64,000 nucleotides of DNA from NCBI RefSeq assembly GCF_036898095.1, contig NC_090744.1, positions 15,188,655 through 15,252,654 of the forward strand, in the 5' to 3' direction. Position 1 is the stretch's first letter; the number at the start of each line of letters is the position of its first letter. Positions 25,440-36,600 of the stretch are shown one piece after another. The notes under the pieces were generated by a model. It was given only the letters and a program-made list of their open reading frames with translations, did not search any database and was not told where the DNA came from. Made by a program: the position numbers and the translations under genes. This DNA is from Palaemon carinicauda (lineage: Eukaryota > Arthropoda > Malacostraca > Decapoda > Palaemonidae).

Positions 25440-25960
25440 TTGGCTTTTTCTTTCAGGATGTTGTTGAGGGGAGTCAGTATGTGGGCGATGTTGGGGATGA
25501 AGCGATGGTAGTAGTTTACCATCCCCTAAAACTCCTGAAGGTGCCGGATGGTCCTTGGGGTTGGGAAGGGTTTCACAGCGTCCACATTGGTCGTTGTGGG
25601 CTTCACGTCCGCTGCGGATATTTGAGGCCCGAGGAAGTCCATCCTCTCGGCGCCGAATGTGCACTTGTCAAAGCGCACAATCAAACTGTTCTCCTGGAGG
25701 CATTTCAGCAGAGCGGGGACGTGTCTCCAGTGTTCCTCTTTTGTCCTAGAGAAGATTAAGATGTCGTCTACGTAGGAGACGCAGAACGGCAGGTCCCCCA
25801 GGATGCTGTCCATTAATCGTTGAAACATGGCCTGAGTATTGAGTAGGCCGAAGGTTGAATATGAGAAGGCATAGGAGCCGAACGGCATTATGATGGCGGT
25901 CTTAGGTACGTCCTCTGGTAACACCGGAACCTGAAAGTACGATTTAAGAAGGTTCATTTC
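25440..25960 (-). pseudogene. pol: Reverse transcriptase of the CsRn1-like element (5'-deleted)
   Basis: Opens abruptly with MNLLKSYFQVPVLPEDVPK (RT block 3), after protease sequence, so the fingers region is missing. Then come IIMPFGSYAFSYSTFGLLNT, CVSYVDDILIFSRTK (catalytic YVDD intact), FDKCTFGAERMDFLGPQIS and HLQEF. A TAG at 25526 interrupts LQEF-GMVNYYHRFIPNIAHI. The segment joining to RNase H shifts frame again near 25420. Confidence 0.9.
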
Positions 25961-26190
25961 AGTAAAAATTTTTGCACCCTAGTCTCATAACACCGTATGG
26001 GAGATCCATTGGCACCATTAAGCAAGGGGGCATCACTGCTAGACGCCTGGTTTAGGTCAGCCTGTAAGGGAGGGAATGTTGATTGCATACAGCCGGTATC
26101 AACCATAATCCTACGGTTGGATACAGCATTGAGGATGTAGAATCGATCTTGCCGTGATCTGCTACTGCGGCTACGGTTGATGTCAGCGCT
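25961..26190 (-). pseudogene. pol: Protease remnant of the CsRn1-like element
   Basis: Reads RSRQDRFYILNAVSNRRIMV then DTGCMQSTFPPL, with the D-T-G active site intact, followed by NGSPIRCYETRVQKF. It then runs directly into RT block 3, which marks an internal deletion of several hundred bases. The upstream end is cut by the fold-back element. Confidence 0.8.
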
Positions 26191-26339
26191 ATTAGGACAG
26201 AGTGTCGAAAGGCAGAGTGTCGAAGGACAGAGCGTCGAAGGACAAAGTGTCGAAGGGACAAAGTATAGAATGGACAAAGTGTCGAATGGACAAAGTGTAG
26301 AATGGACAAAAGTTAAAAAGAGAGAGAGATAGATTGGAT

Positions 26340-26500
26340 TTGATTATTGATTTTAGGCTTACGTCAAGCAATGGGACTTCAAGGTCATCCAGAAGATAGA
26401 GAGTTACAAGGAGTTATAAATGTTTTTTTGAGTTGATTATTCAATTTAGGCTTACGCCAAGCACTGGGATTACAAGGTCATTCAGCGCTTTTGAAAAAAA
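26340..26500. repeat. Two copies of a TTAGGCTTACG...AAGGTCATTCAG repeat
   Basis: TTTAGGCTTACGTCAAGCAATGGGACTTCAAGGTCATCCAG (about 26351-26391) and a second copy at about 26441-26490 ending TCATTCAGCGCTTT. I recall similar phrases as a common decapod repeat. It is inside the fold-back element. Confidence 0.55.
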
Positions 26501-27204
26501 TAAAATGGATATAGGATCATAAATATACATCATACATCAATATTGGAGCTCAAAGTGTTGAGATTCTGGGTTGTTGAATATATTCATACGCCATTTTCAT
26601 CAAATAATAAGAATGGCTCTCCCCTCGTTGTTACAGTTAAGTTTTCACCGCTAAAGTTGAATTTTGAACTCTCCCAATTGTTCGAGCTAGAGATTCCTTT
26701 CTTGGAAGCTTTCCAACTATGGAGACTGGAACATCGTTTGTGCACTGATTTATTATAGAAGATGGAATTTCTTCGGAATGTTTAGAATGAATTTTTATCT
26801 TATCCATAACTTTTATAGCATCAATCTGAGAACTGTCTTGCGGGTGTGAATGGTCAGTAGTTTTGGAAATTGTTTCACCTTGAGTTATTGCTCTGCCGTT
26901 ACAATAGTTTCGTTTTTCACATTTCTAATATATTCTTTCGTTAACCACTTTATCTATCACGTATGCATAGCCTTCATGTAGCAGTTTCTTTCCACCCATT
27001 TGAGTCTTGATTATTTCCATTATTATAGGTTAGGTAGAATGGAAATTTAAATTGAAACTTGAATCTCGAAGGAAGTTAACTGGTGGGAAATCTCTAACAG
27101 ACTGAATACCGTATATATATATTCTCTCTATCTCTCTCTAGAATATGCATGTAAGAATATAACAATGTAAGAATTGTTATACAGTATGTAAGGATATATC
27201 ATTG

Positions 27205-27465
27205 TAAACATTGTTATATAGTTATATGTAAGGATATACCATTGTAAACATTATTATATAGTTAAAGGTTAATTAGGTCATTAGTTAAATGGATACTGTA
27301 TTCTTTCTCTTTTCATCATTTATATTTTATCATTGTTATATAGTTATATGTAAGGATATACCAATGTAAACATTATTATATAGTTAAAGGTTAATTAGGT
27401 CGTTAGTTAAATGGATACTGTATTCTCTCTCTTTTTATCATTTATATTTTATCATTTATCATTTT
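27205..27465. repeat. ~122-bp tandem duplication
   Basis: TTGTTATATAGTTATATGTA begins at 27211 and again at 27333, followed in both by ATTATATAGTTAAAGGTTAA and AAATGGATACTGTATTCT. Confidence 0.85.
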
Positions 27466-27565
27466 TATAATTTCGACACATTGTCTGTTCGACATTTTGT
27501 CCATTCGACACTTTGTCCTTCGACGCTCTGTCCTTCGACACTCTGTCTTTCGACACTCTGTCCGC

Positions 27566-28420
27566 GCACGGATGTCAGCAGTGGCTGGCGTCAGAATTTC
27601 TTCGGGAACTTGCAAGGGGGGCCTGCACTTTATTGCATTGCTCCCAAACTGGTGATGGTAGAAACACTAAGTCGGTTTTGGTCTATGGTTCTGCTGCATC
27701 GTCTGTGGAGGTTTCTTCTTCATCAGGGCGAGGATTTCGTCATCGTCAGCAGAGGGCGCCGCCAAGGAGTCGAGGGATGAGCAGCTGAAGGATGATGATG
27801 TGCCAAGGCGGGAGGCCTTGGACACTTCGTATAACTTCTGTGCCCATATCAGGAGGTCGGTATCGGTGAGCTGGGCTCTCACGTCCTGTGGAAGGCGTCG
27901 AAAGAATATTTCGCGAGATAGGATTATCTCTCGTCATCGTGTATTGGCGTCGGTCCTCGGGCAGCATGAGAAGTCCAACCAGTTCATCACATGCTTCTAC
28001 GGGAGAGGTGTTGCCCATGGCTCTATTGCTGAGATCAAAGACCTTCTGTGCCCTTGCCAAGACAGAAAGCGAGTATATATTGATTAGTTTGGTTCGCAGG
28101 TCATTGTAGGATACCTGACCAGAGTGGGCGTCGAGTCAGGGGGAGATCTTGTCAAATTCCTCCTCGGGGATGGAGGTCAGGATGATGTCAGCTTTGGCAC
28201 AGGGGTCGTTTAGCTTAGCCACCCAGAAGAGTACGTCCGCCCTCAGAAATCAGGAGGCAGTGTTGTACTGTGAGAAGGGTGGCAGCTTGAAGTTGATGCA
28301 TCGGGCCAAGGGCGTGAGCTGGTTATGTCAGATATACTCATCGTTGTTGCCTCACGAAACTGAAGTGGGATAAAGCCAAAGGACGTTATTATAAGTTAAT
28401 GGCATGAGGAGATATACGAA
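27566..28420 (-). pseudogene. gag: Gag of the CsRn1-like element (broken)
   Basis: Minus strand: LPPFSQYNTAS-stop-FLRADVLFW, DPCAKADIILTSIPEEEFDK, LARAQKVFDLSNRAMGNTSP, then a frame change near 27910 to FFRRLPQDVRAQLTDTDLLI and WAQKLYEVSKA. It ends with CFYHHQFGSNAIKCRPPL, a short Cys/His zinc-binding motif of the form seen in CsRn1-like Gag. Two stops in the N-terminal half are TGA at positions where related proteins have Trp, consistent with simple point decay. Confidence 0.8.
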
Positions 28421-28498
28421 GGTAACGCAGCCGTAATTAGTCCGTTACTGGCAAACCAAAAACTGCTATGTGTTACCAACATCTCCTGGGTCACTAGT

Positions 28499-28818
28499 TG
28501 TGAGGACAGAAGACGAACGAGAGAGACTGACAATTTACTGAACTTCCTTCGTTCACTATATTACTGAGCTTGGACACAAAAGTAGCGCGGGAGGGAAACA
28601 TTTCCAACTCCCCAAATCATTGTTTTTATTCAAAATAAATTAACAAATCCTAAGGCGGTAGCCTATGGAAATATACAGTATTATGCATAAAAATAAAGCT
28701 CCCAAAGAGCAGAGCATTATGTTATAAAAATCTACTGCATGGAATGAATAATAAAGTTACAATTATTAGAAAAGAGTCCAGGGGGAGGAAACATGACTGG
28801 TAAGACGATGTCCTAACA
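28499..28818 (-). repeat. 5' LTR of the CsRn1-like element
   Basis: TGTGAGGACAGAAGACGAAC to GACGATGTCCTAACA. Matches the 3' LTR at 23330-23653. The adjoining internal sequence on the minus strand (TAGTGACCCAGGAG, from ~28496) may be a decayed tRNA primer-binding site. Confidence 0.9.
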
Positions 28819-28913
28819 AGCCAAGAGAGGAAACGAAATACGCAGACTATAAGAGAAGTGATTAACAAAGAAAATAAAATATTTTAAGAAAAGTATAACA
28901 TTAAAATAAATCT

Positions 28914-28976
<63 letters not shown>

Positions 28977-29345
28977 GGTAGGCTACAGAGGCTATGGCAC
29001 TATCCAAGACCAAAGAACAGTATTTTGATTTTAGAGTGTCCTATTCCTAGAAGAGCTGCTTACCATAACTAGAGTCTCTTCTACACTTACCACGAAGAAA
29101 GTAGCCACTGAACAATTACAGTACAGTAGTTAATCCCTTGAGCGAGGAAGAATTGTTTGGTAATCTCAGTGTTGTCAGGTGTATGATGACAGAGGAGAAT
29201 ATGTAAAGAATAGACCAGACTATTTGGTGTATGTGTAGGCAAAAGGAAAATGAGCCGTAACCAGACAGAAGGATCCAATGTACTGCTGTCTGGCCAGACA
29301 AAGGACCTAATAACTCTCTAATAACTCTCTATAAGTGACTCTTTA
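28819..29345 (-). repeat. Dispersed repeat, right piece
   Basis: Resumes the repeat cut at 23329. After a (TA)n/(GT)n tract (28914-28976) it matches 31800-32130: CACTGAACAATTACAGT, GTGTTGTCAGGTGTATGA and CTGGCCAGACAAAGGACC. The matching minus-strand ORFs (29087-29301, 31911-32108) are conserved only as repeat sequence. Confidence 0.85.
28914..28976. repeat. (TA)n(GT)n(TA)n microsatellite
   Basis: Symmetric TA-GT-TA tract inside the dispersed repeat. Confidence 0.97.
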
Positions 29346-30207
29346 TACCAATGATATTCGTCTGTTTGAAGGATAACGTAATAACTACATAACTGGCAAC
29401 ATCTGTTTATAGAGATTTTGTTTCTATTCGTGATACTATGTGCATGTTTTATCAATGATCCATTAATGTTGTTCTTTTTCTGTTTTGCTGCAAGTTCTTC
29501 ATGGAAACCTTTGAAGCATTCCTTAGGAGTTTTAATACTTTTTTTTTTTACTCATTCCATTACGTCTAAATTACTCTTCCTTTAATAATGATACATAATT
29601 TTTCCAAGTGTGTAAGATTTAGAACGTGATTGTGATTCCTCCTTATTCCCCCCCCCCCCCCCCCGAAAAAAAATCAGTATCTATTAAGAATTTCAAGATT
29701 TGTTTATAGAATTCAGATCTTTATCCAATCACATGATACGCTCAGAAAAAAAGAAAAAAAATACATGATTCGATCAGGAATTGGGTTCAGGAATTTCATG
29801 GTCTACGTCATCTTGGAATCATAATTCTCAATAAATGTAAGAGAATGTTCATGGAATTACGACTATTTTGATGCATTTGACACTAAAAGGAACGTGGTTT
29901 TGCAAGCTCATAAGCAGAAAAAAAAAGAAACAGGTTGAGAGTTATACAAAGGACACGAGACAAGATTTCTAATTGTGGGGTCAGCAACCTTTGTCCTTCA
30001 CAGATGGGTCTCCTTTCTCTTTTATGTTAATGCTTAGATATAGGCCTACATGAAAGGGAAAGGTCATTTAAAACATGGGTGCGTTTGGTAGTTTCTATCA
30101 TTCTATTATACCTTGGTGTCTACTTTACAGCAATGTCCTGGGAAAATCTGGTGAATTGTATATGCCTGATAGGAAAATAGAGATATGGAAAAAGGGCATT
30201 TACATTT

Positions 30208-30208
<1 letters not shown>
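29346..30208. other. No recognisable gene
   Basis: AT-rich. Contains a poly-C run at 29647-29664. No coding signal seen. Confidence 0.6.

Positions 30209-30259
<51 letters not shown>
30209..30259. repeat. (GA)n microsatellite
   Basis: About 50 bp of pure GA. Confidence 0.97.
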
Positions 30260-30262
<3 letters not shown>

Positions 30263-30392
30263 CGTTCATCTAGCGTAGCAACACGTGATCCTTATGGCCA
30301 CTCGACCACTGGCGATCTTATCTTTTTTAAGATTAAACAAGATTTTGTCATTATGAAGATCACCATCTAATTTTCAGGCATTATGAATTAAA

Positions 30393-30429
<37 letters not shown>

Positions 30430-30457
30430 AAATTTTGCACATTTTTACGTGTTTTTC

Positions 30458-30779
30458 ATATTCAAATAAGCCATATATATTTTGATATATTAATGTCTGG
30501 ATTCTCTTAACGACCTCGGGATCAGAGCCCCAGGCGAAATCTCACAAAGACAAGAGCTTGGCTCCGGCCGGGAATCGAACCCTGGTCGGCAAGCTTATAT
30601 AGACAGTGACTAACCCATTCGGCCGAATGGGTTAGTCACTGTCTATATAAGCTTGCCGACCAGGGTTCGATTCCCGGCCGGAGCCAAGCTCTTGTCTTTG
30701 TGAGATTTCGCCTGGGGCTCTGATCCCGAGGTCGTTAAGAGAATCCAGACATTAATATATCAAAATATATATGGCTTAT

Positions 30780-30787
<8 letters not shown>
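30458..30787. repeat. 330-bp spacerless palindrome with tRNA-like boxes
   Basis: Two 165-bp arms, apparently perfectly complementary, meet at GGCC (30621-30624) with no spacer. Each arm reads outward GGCCGAATGGGTTAGTCACT and then, ~35 bp on, AGGGTTCGATTCCCGGCC. The last is a good Pol III B box (GGTTCGANNCC) and the first resembles an A box. No full cloverleaf can be folded (the acceptor does not pair), so this is a tRNA-derived promoter head, not a tRNA gene. Both ends adjoin (TA)n tracts. It may be two head-to-head SINE copies or a MITE-like fold-back. Confidence 0.88.
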
Positions 30788-30815
<28 letters not shown>

Positions 30816-31578
30816 CAGGTTCTGAAACAAAATCATTGTTTCATATAATACACCATTTGGTTTTGAAGCCAAGATTGATGATAAAAACATTATATGCAAA
30901 TGGTGGTTGATCTTTTGTGATAGAGACTTGTAGCCTATTTCCGAATGCTCATTCATTCTTTCCGTTCGGATGTTGGGAAATTCCGCATCGCATAGTTTAT
31001 GTCAAATGAGGCAATCTAAGAGGGGAGTCTTGCAAGGTTATGCAAATGATAGAGATTGCCATTTGTATGCAAAATACGTGGTTCCTCCTTCCAGCGTCAA
31101 AGTGAAATGAGAGAATGTTCAACTTCAATTTCAATACAATGATTGAATATCCTTTTCTTTGCAGGTAAAATCACAAGACAGCCCTCGTCCGTAATGCTTT
31201 TTTTTCTTCTTCTTCTTGTTTGTCTGCCCTAAGATTTTAACCTTTAGTTTCATCCCCTTTTTATAGAATTTGTATTACATTGCCCATTTCAGGAACGCAA
31301 ACAAGCGTCTGTGCAGATGCTTGTTATAACTCACATATATTACTGTTATATGAAGGTGGAATGTTGGACATCTAAGTGTATGGGTCCTGTATCTGACATG
31401 TATTTCTGAAAGGAGACATGAGACGAGCCTTCTAGAATATCTCTTGAATTCGGTTCTCGTCTTCGACAGGCAAATCTATCACAAAACATTCAAGTAATTT
31501 GCTTCAAGACAAGAATTTTTATTTTTATTTTGATCACATAATTATATTTTCAACACAATTATAATCGTAAAATATTTC
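30788..31578. other. No recognisable gene
   Basis: (TA)n to 30812, then AT-rich sequence without a coding signal. Confidence 0.55.
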
Positions 31579-31617
<39 letters not shown>

Positions 31618-32130
31618 ATGCTAAGCTACAACCCTAGTTGGAAAAGCAGGATGCTATAGCCCAGGGGCCCCAACAGGGAACAGTAAAAACATTGAAATAA
31701 ATATTTCCTATAAAAACTTTAACAAAACAAGAGGAAGAGAATCTACATAGAACAGTTTGTCCGAGTGTACCCTCAAGCAAGAAAACTCTAACCCAAGAGA
31801 GTGGAAGACCATGGTACAGATGCTATGGCACTACCCAAGACTAGAGAACAATGGTTTGATTTTGGAGTGTCCTCCTAAAAGAGCTTCTTACCATAGCTAA
31901 AGAGCCTCTTCTACTCTTGCCAAGAGAAAAGTAGCCACTGAACAATTACAGTGAAGAGGAATTGTTTGGTAATATCTGTGTTGTCAGGTGTATGAGGACA
32001 GAAGAGAATCTGTGAAGAATAGGTCAGACTATTCGGTGTCTGTGTAGGCAAAGGGAAAGAACCGTAACTAGAGAGAAAGATCCAATGAAGTACTGTCTGG
32101 CCAGTCAAAGGACCCCATAACTCTCTAGCA
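31579..32130 (-). repeat. (TAA)n-tailed dispersed repeat, longest uninterrupted copy
   Basis: (TTA)n, then TGCTAAGCTACAACCCTAGT, AGGATGCTATAGCCCAGGGG, AACTTTAACAAAACAAGAGG and the 3' block CACTGAACAATTACAGTGAA...GTCTGGCCAGTCAAAGG. It is ~550 bp. It shares its (TAA)n end with the LINE at 20200 but its body differs, so it may be a SINE-like partner or another part of the same LINE. Confidence 0.85.
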
Positions 32131-32368
32131 GTAGTATCTCAACGGGCGTCTGGTGCCCTGGCCAACCTACTAGCTATGTAATGCATTCATGTGTAGGATA
32201 AATACACAAGCTAGTCTCATTCGTTGTAGGCTATCTGTTTCATTTTGCTAATAACTAACTAAATGGGTAATTTTTAGTTTATTTGACTTTTTCTTCCATT
32301 AACAACTGCCGTTCTTCCGTTGAGTCATTCAAATGAATGATAGAATGGAAATCTCGTTGAATTGGCGA

Positions 32369-32373
<5 letters not shown>

Positions 32374-32431
<58 letters not shown>
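32374..32431. repeat. (CT)n microsatellite
   Basis: About 58 bp of pure CT. Confidence 0.97.
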
Positions 32432-32434
<3 letters not shown>

Positions 32435-33561
32435 GGTGTGTGAGAATGGTGAGAGTAAAGAAGCCCAAGAAATGAGTTCGTCGTAGATTGGCCACACGTT
32501 ATCCAGCACCAACGAAATGTCATCAGGTTTTTAAATCAATATTGATACGTAGATCCGACTAACACTTGAACGAGAGATCCATTCACTCTTCAGATAAGCA
32601 AAACTAAACAAATAAGGAAATTGCCAAGAAATTGGCAGCATAAAAAAAGGACAATAAGCGTAGACTACAGCTGACGATATGAGCTTAAGATGTGTCCTAC
32701 AAAAAAAAAAAAAAAATAACAATAATAATAATACTAATCTACTAAATATCTAATCCATCCGTAGCAACCGATGCGAAGCTTTGAGCAAAATAGACGAAAG
32801 ATAGTGAAACATCTGACGGCTGGTCGCGTCGGTCGGTGGGTGATAGTGGTTGGGAATAGCTTCGTCATGTCTGACAGTCTGAGTCATGGCAGAGTTAAAT
32901 CGGTCAGGTGTTTCTCCCATCATGTGCGCTCTTATTTATATGATTGGTCTATTGGATATTGAAAGGACTTGTAATTTCTATGTTTTAGTAAATTGCGGCC
33001 ATACGCCATCTGTAGTCTACAAATATGTTTTATACATTACACAGAGACACGTGTTCAAGAAATATATCTTACTAATAATAAGTATATGCAAAAATAACCC
33101 GATTGATTCCACTGTGACTGAATCCTCAAGTAATGTAGGAACTCCTTCAGCTTGAATATGAGGGAGAGATATTTGCGCATATCTGCTTTAAGCAAGATTT
33201 CAATTCTTATTCGAGAAAGTCATTTAACTGAAAATCCTCCCATTTATTTGTTAAATAAAATAAAACATTCTTTGTTATCATTATAATTAGGCTAATAGGC
33301 TCGAAGTTCCTGGTACAGTAGGTGTAAATCGTTGCAATATGCAGAAAGTTCATTAATTACTTGTCTCCTACACAGACAGCGCAGTTACATACTTTTATTT
33401 CTAACTTCCATAGCCTAATATATCTGACAAATTCTTTGATTAGCTATTCTAATTTCCATAATCTTATGCTACTGCTTTTAAATTTCCTTAATTTTATTCT
33501 ACTTCTTCTAAATTTCCTTAATTCTTCAGTCAAACAATTGCTTAGGTGGGTCATTTGCATT
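32432..33561. other. No recognisable gene
   Basis: ORFs at 32771-33155 and 33361-33714 have no recognised motif, and the latter runs into the BEL LTR. Nothing convincing seen. Confidence 0.55.
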
Positions 33562-33566
33562 CCTGT

Positions 33567-34364
33567 TGTTGTTGTGATTTTCACCAGTTTATTAAATCTG
33601 CCCGATGTAGCCTACTGGGCGGATCGTAAGGCCTTGAAGAGGCAAGATTCCCAAAACCTTTCAGGAGTTAACAAAATTACGGCGATAAAATTTACAATTT
33701 TATTACAAAAATAAACTCTGATACAAGACAAACATCCTTAAGCATTCACAAGACTTAATGAAAAACAAGGCTGACTCTTGGTAATGTAACACGTGCTCTT
33801 CAAGCACAAAGTCCACACCGGACTCATTAAAAAACTGAAAATAGTGCCAATTCGAATTCAATACACAACGAATCACACACCTATTCTTATTTAACTAAGG
33901 ATTCAGATCCCCAATCACAAGGATCTCTACGTTAAACTGCGATATAAAAACTAAACGTCTTGCACACAAACTTATACTACAACCAACCTGATACACGAGG
34001 TAGAGAGTAGAGAACAATTGAAATAATGACTTATCTTTAGGGGGGACGATGAAGCAAAGAGCCCGAGCGAGGCTCAGCAGCTTCGAAGAAAAGTTGTCAT
34101 TGACACTAAACACATACATAAGACATTTTTGTCATGTTGCCTCGATTTTACGTTAGATTCATCACTGATATATCATAAACAGACAATTTCCACAACACTC
34201 GCTCCTTCCCCCACCAGGTGGTTAAGATTTTGGTTCCAATACAGTCACGTATTAAACCTCAAGTCTTTCGCCCGCGAGATCCCCCAGCCTTGCCCTCATT
34301 TGACGAAACGTTCATGAAGTCAAATGGCGGGACTTTCGAATGGCCAGTTCGAAAATTCCCGACA
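33567..34364 (-). repeat. 3' LTR of BEL/Pao 1
   Basis: TGTTGTTGTGATTTTCACC to AATTCCCGACA. On the minus strand it is preceded by GGGTGTGGAGGA, a purine-rich tract also present at the same place in BEL/Pao 2. Confidence 0.93.
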
Positions 34365-35048
34365 TCCTCCACACCCAAAATAAGGGGCGTCAAAAACGTC
34401 AGTAAATCAGGCAAGACTGGACTCGCGGGTGGAGTAATCACTCCTTAACTCTGTTCGGCTCGTTGCGTAGCGCTCCGCAACGACTCTAACAACATACACG
34501 ATGTTCATAAACAACAATGTTACCCCGGGGCAATTAGTTCACAGATATACAAAAAACAATAAAAAATTTACCCAAATAGTAAATGCAATCATGTAAATGT
34601 AAAGGCAATTTAGGCAATGGGCCTAGAAATCAGTTATCATATACATATATACGAACAGAAAGAAAAAATGCATTCACATACAGAATATAATTATGAAAAA
34701 TTGGAAAAGCAATTAGTCAATGGGCCTAAAATATTCAATTTCAGCATATGTGTATACAACAGCGGAAAAATGTATTCATACACAGAATCAAGGCAACCTG
34801 CCCTCTACATTAATCAAATCACTTTTTACACTGCCACATGTGGGCTACCACCTTAGGGGAACAAGAGGGAGGGGCCTGGCTCTGTACAACGCTCGTTTCG
34901 TAAGTACGAGAGACTATCCCGTCCCCGTTCCCCACACCTACTCACTTCCAATCTCCGTGGATTCATGCCACTTACAAACTTTCTCACTTCACCCTCCCTA
35001 CCTACCAGGGAGACACTCCCTCTCTCACTTACTGTTTGCAGCTACATT
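34365..35048 (-). other. 3' untranslated region of BEL/Pao 1
   Basis: No coding signal. It contains the inverted form of CTGTACAACGCTCG...GTAAGTACGAGA (34882-34911), a motif shared with BEL/Pao 2 (43421-43450) and the LINE at 50654-50683. The plus-strand ORF at 34720-35202 overlaps the end of pol and is a shadow. Confidence 0.7.
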
Positions 35049-36600
35049 TCATAGACTGTCACCCTTTAGCAGACGATCCATCATTTCTCGTTGCTTTGCA
35101 GCCGCCCTTCTCAGTGGGTGTGCAGAACGTTTTTTAACGTTCGTCTGCTTCGATTCCTTTTCACCTTCACTGTTCGCACTGAACGTATTGTTCTCGTCAT
35201 GAGTGTCACTGTCGAATATCTCTGTGGCCAGTTGTTGGGATGTCGCAGCCGGAGCCATTTCCTGGTTGTCCCCAGACGTCTCCACGATCCCTGGCATTCC
35301 GTCTGTCGAACTGTACACACCCTCATTTCCATCGTCATCGTCTCCGTCTCCATCATCCTCCACAGAGGGGGTAATTTCCAGGGGAACCAGATGGCTAACA
35401 GCTCGCTGTGACTCGACTCCCTCAAACAACACTTTGGCCGAACGTACGACGCCGTCGTCGTCCGGATACGTTTCTACAACACGTCCTAGGGCCCACGTAG
35501 CTCTTCTTTGATGTTCTTGTCTTACCAACACGACGTCTCCAGGGTGCAGCTTGGAGGGTTCCCCAGACTGACAGTCGTGTTGGGCTCTCAGGGCACTCAA
35601 ATATTTCTTTTTCCACCTCTCTCTGAATCTCTTCAAAGAGTCTGTTAGTTTCAAATAACGATCACGTAGCCTCCGGGAGGTGAAGGTCGTGTTGAGGCGC
35701 TCGTCCGGTAAGAGCGGGGCCATGAGGAGGACTGGGTGTCCTCTTAACAAATGGGAAGGGGTGAGGACTTCATCCTCGCATCCGTCGCCGCTGTACATAA
35801 GCGGGCGATTATTCACTACGGCTTCTGCTTCTTTCACCAGGGTCAATACGTGGGCGTTCGGTAGATACTTTTGGCCGAGGGCTATTTGGAGGGTTCGCTT
35901 CGTCACCCCTATCAGCCGCTCGAAGAATCCACCCTTCAGAGGTGCTCCGGGCGTCTGAAACCTCCATTGTATTCCCGTTCTCCTCAGGAACTGCTGAACT
36001 TCATTTTCTTCGTAGAGTCCCTGCAGGAGGTGGCTGGCGGTTTTGAACGTCTGGTGATTATCAGAGGTGATGTATTGGGGGCGCCATGCGTTGCGCAGAA
36101 TCGCCTTAAAGCCAAGACGAATTCTTCGGCTGCCAAGGAGGGACAGAAGTCGAGATACACGGCCCTACTAGCCATGCACGTTACTATCAGGATGTACCCT
36201 GGCTGCGTTTCTGTTTGTATGGCTGCTGTGTGGTCCACTCCAACTGCTGTAAAGGGTTTCTCGAGGGTTGTTCTTTCCTTCGGTAGGGGGGGGGGTGGTG
36301 GTGGCTGTTTCGACGAAGACTGGAAGGCGCGCCAACACTCCATACATTCCTTTACCACCCGCTTGGCAATAGAACGTAGAACCGCCGCCCAACATTTCTG
36401 TCGAAAGATACCCATTAGAGTATTCACACCACAATGTAAATGCAAACGGTGTAAATATTTTAAATAAACCCTAACTAAACGCCCTTTGGCAGGCAAGAGA
36501 ATTAACTGATTAATTTCTTCTAACTTGGACACTCGTCCTCTAGTACAAAGGAGTCTATCTTTCATTACTAAATTCAACTGTCTTACTAAATTGACAACTT
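35049..36600 (-). pseudogene. pol: Integrase and C-terminal tail of BEL/Pao 1 (frameshifted)
   Basis: After a frameshift near 36610 the minus frame reads LHLHCGVNTLMGIFRQKCWA and VVKECMECWRAF, the His/Cys zinc-binding part. KPFTAVGVDHTAAIQTE carries the first Asp. A second shift lies near 36080, just after FCATHGAP. Downstream the frame holds the Glu region and then (35906-35049) TKRTLQIALGQKYLP, NNRPLMYSG, LTPSHLLRGHPVLLM and HPGDVVLVRQEHQRR, closing with an acidic Asp/Gly-rich tail. These are conserved landmarks of BEL/Pao integrases. It would insert element cDNA if the frame were continuous. Confidence 0.9.

Larger units (their letters stand above)
26192..27565. mobile_element. Fold-back element with minisatellite inverted ends
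   Basis: The left end (26192-26306) contains about seven ~16-17-bp units of the form GGACAAAGTGTCGAAT. The right end (27476-27565) contains their reverse complements (ATTCGACACTTTGTCC). Both outer ends finish in GGACAGAGTGTCGAA or its inverse. The insert lies exactly between gag (ATADI) and protease (DINRSR) of the gypsy element. The interior carries two GCTTACGCCAAGCACTGGGA-type repeats and a ~122-bp tandem duplication, but no transposase. Target-site duplication unclear (GCGCTATTA versus GCGCACGGA). Confidence 0.75.
23330..28818 (-). mobile_element. CsRn1-like Ty3/gypsy retrotransposon
   Basis: Minus-strand element with LTRs 28499-28818 (5') and 23330-23653 (3'), each starting TG and ending CA on the plus strand. 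It is flanked by the target duplication AGCC (23326-23329 and 28819-28822). Joining the flanks restores the dispersed repeat AAAATAGCC-AAGAGAGGAAAC. Order on the minus strand is gag, PR, RT, RNase H, INT, the normal Ty3/gypsy order. A CYYH-like gag motif and the INT sequence suggest the CsRn1 group, a tentative clade call. A fold-back element splits gag from PR. Stops, frameshifts and an RT deletion make it non-functional. Confidence 0.9.

Noticed and set aside
30600..30690. A tRNA gene in the palindrome arm
   Set aside because: A and B boxes are present, but the acceptor strands do not pair and no complete cloverleaf forms; treated as a tRNA-derived promoter.
31911..32108. Conserved-looking minus ORF also present at 29087-29301
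   Set aside because: The similarity is repeat-family nucleotide identity; no start/stop conservation or known domain.
34720..35202. 160-codon plus-strand ORF
   Set aside because: It overlaps the antisense end of BEL/Pao pol and the 3' region; no protein motif.
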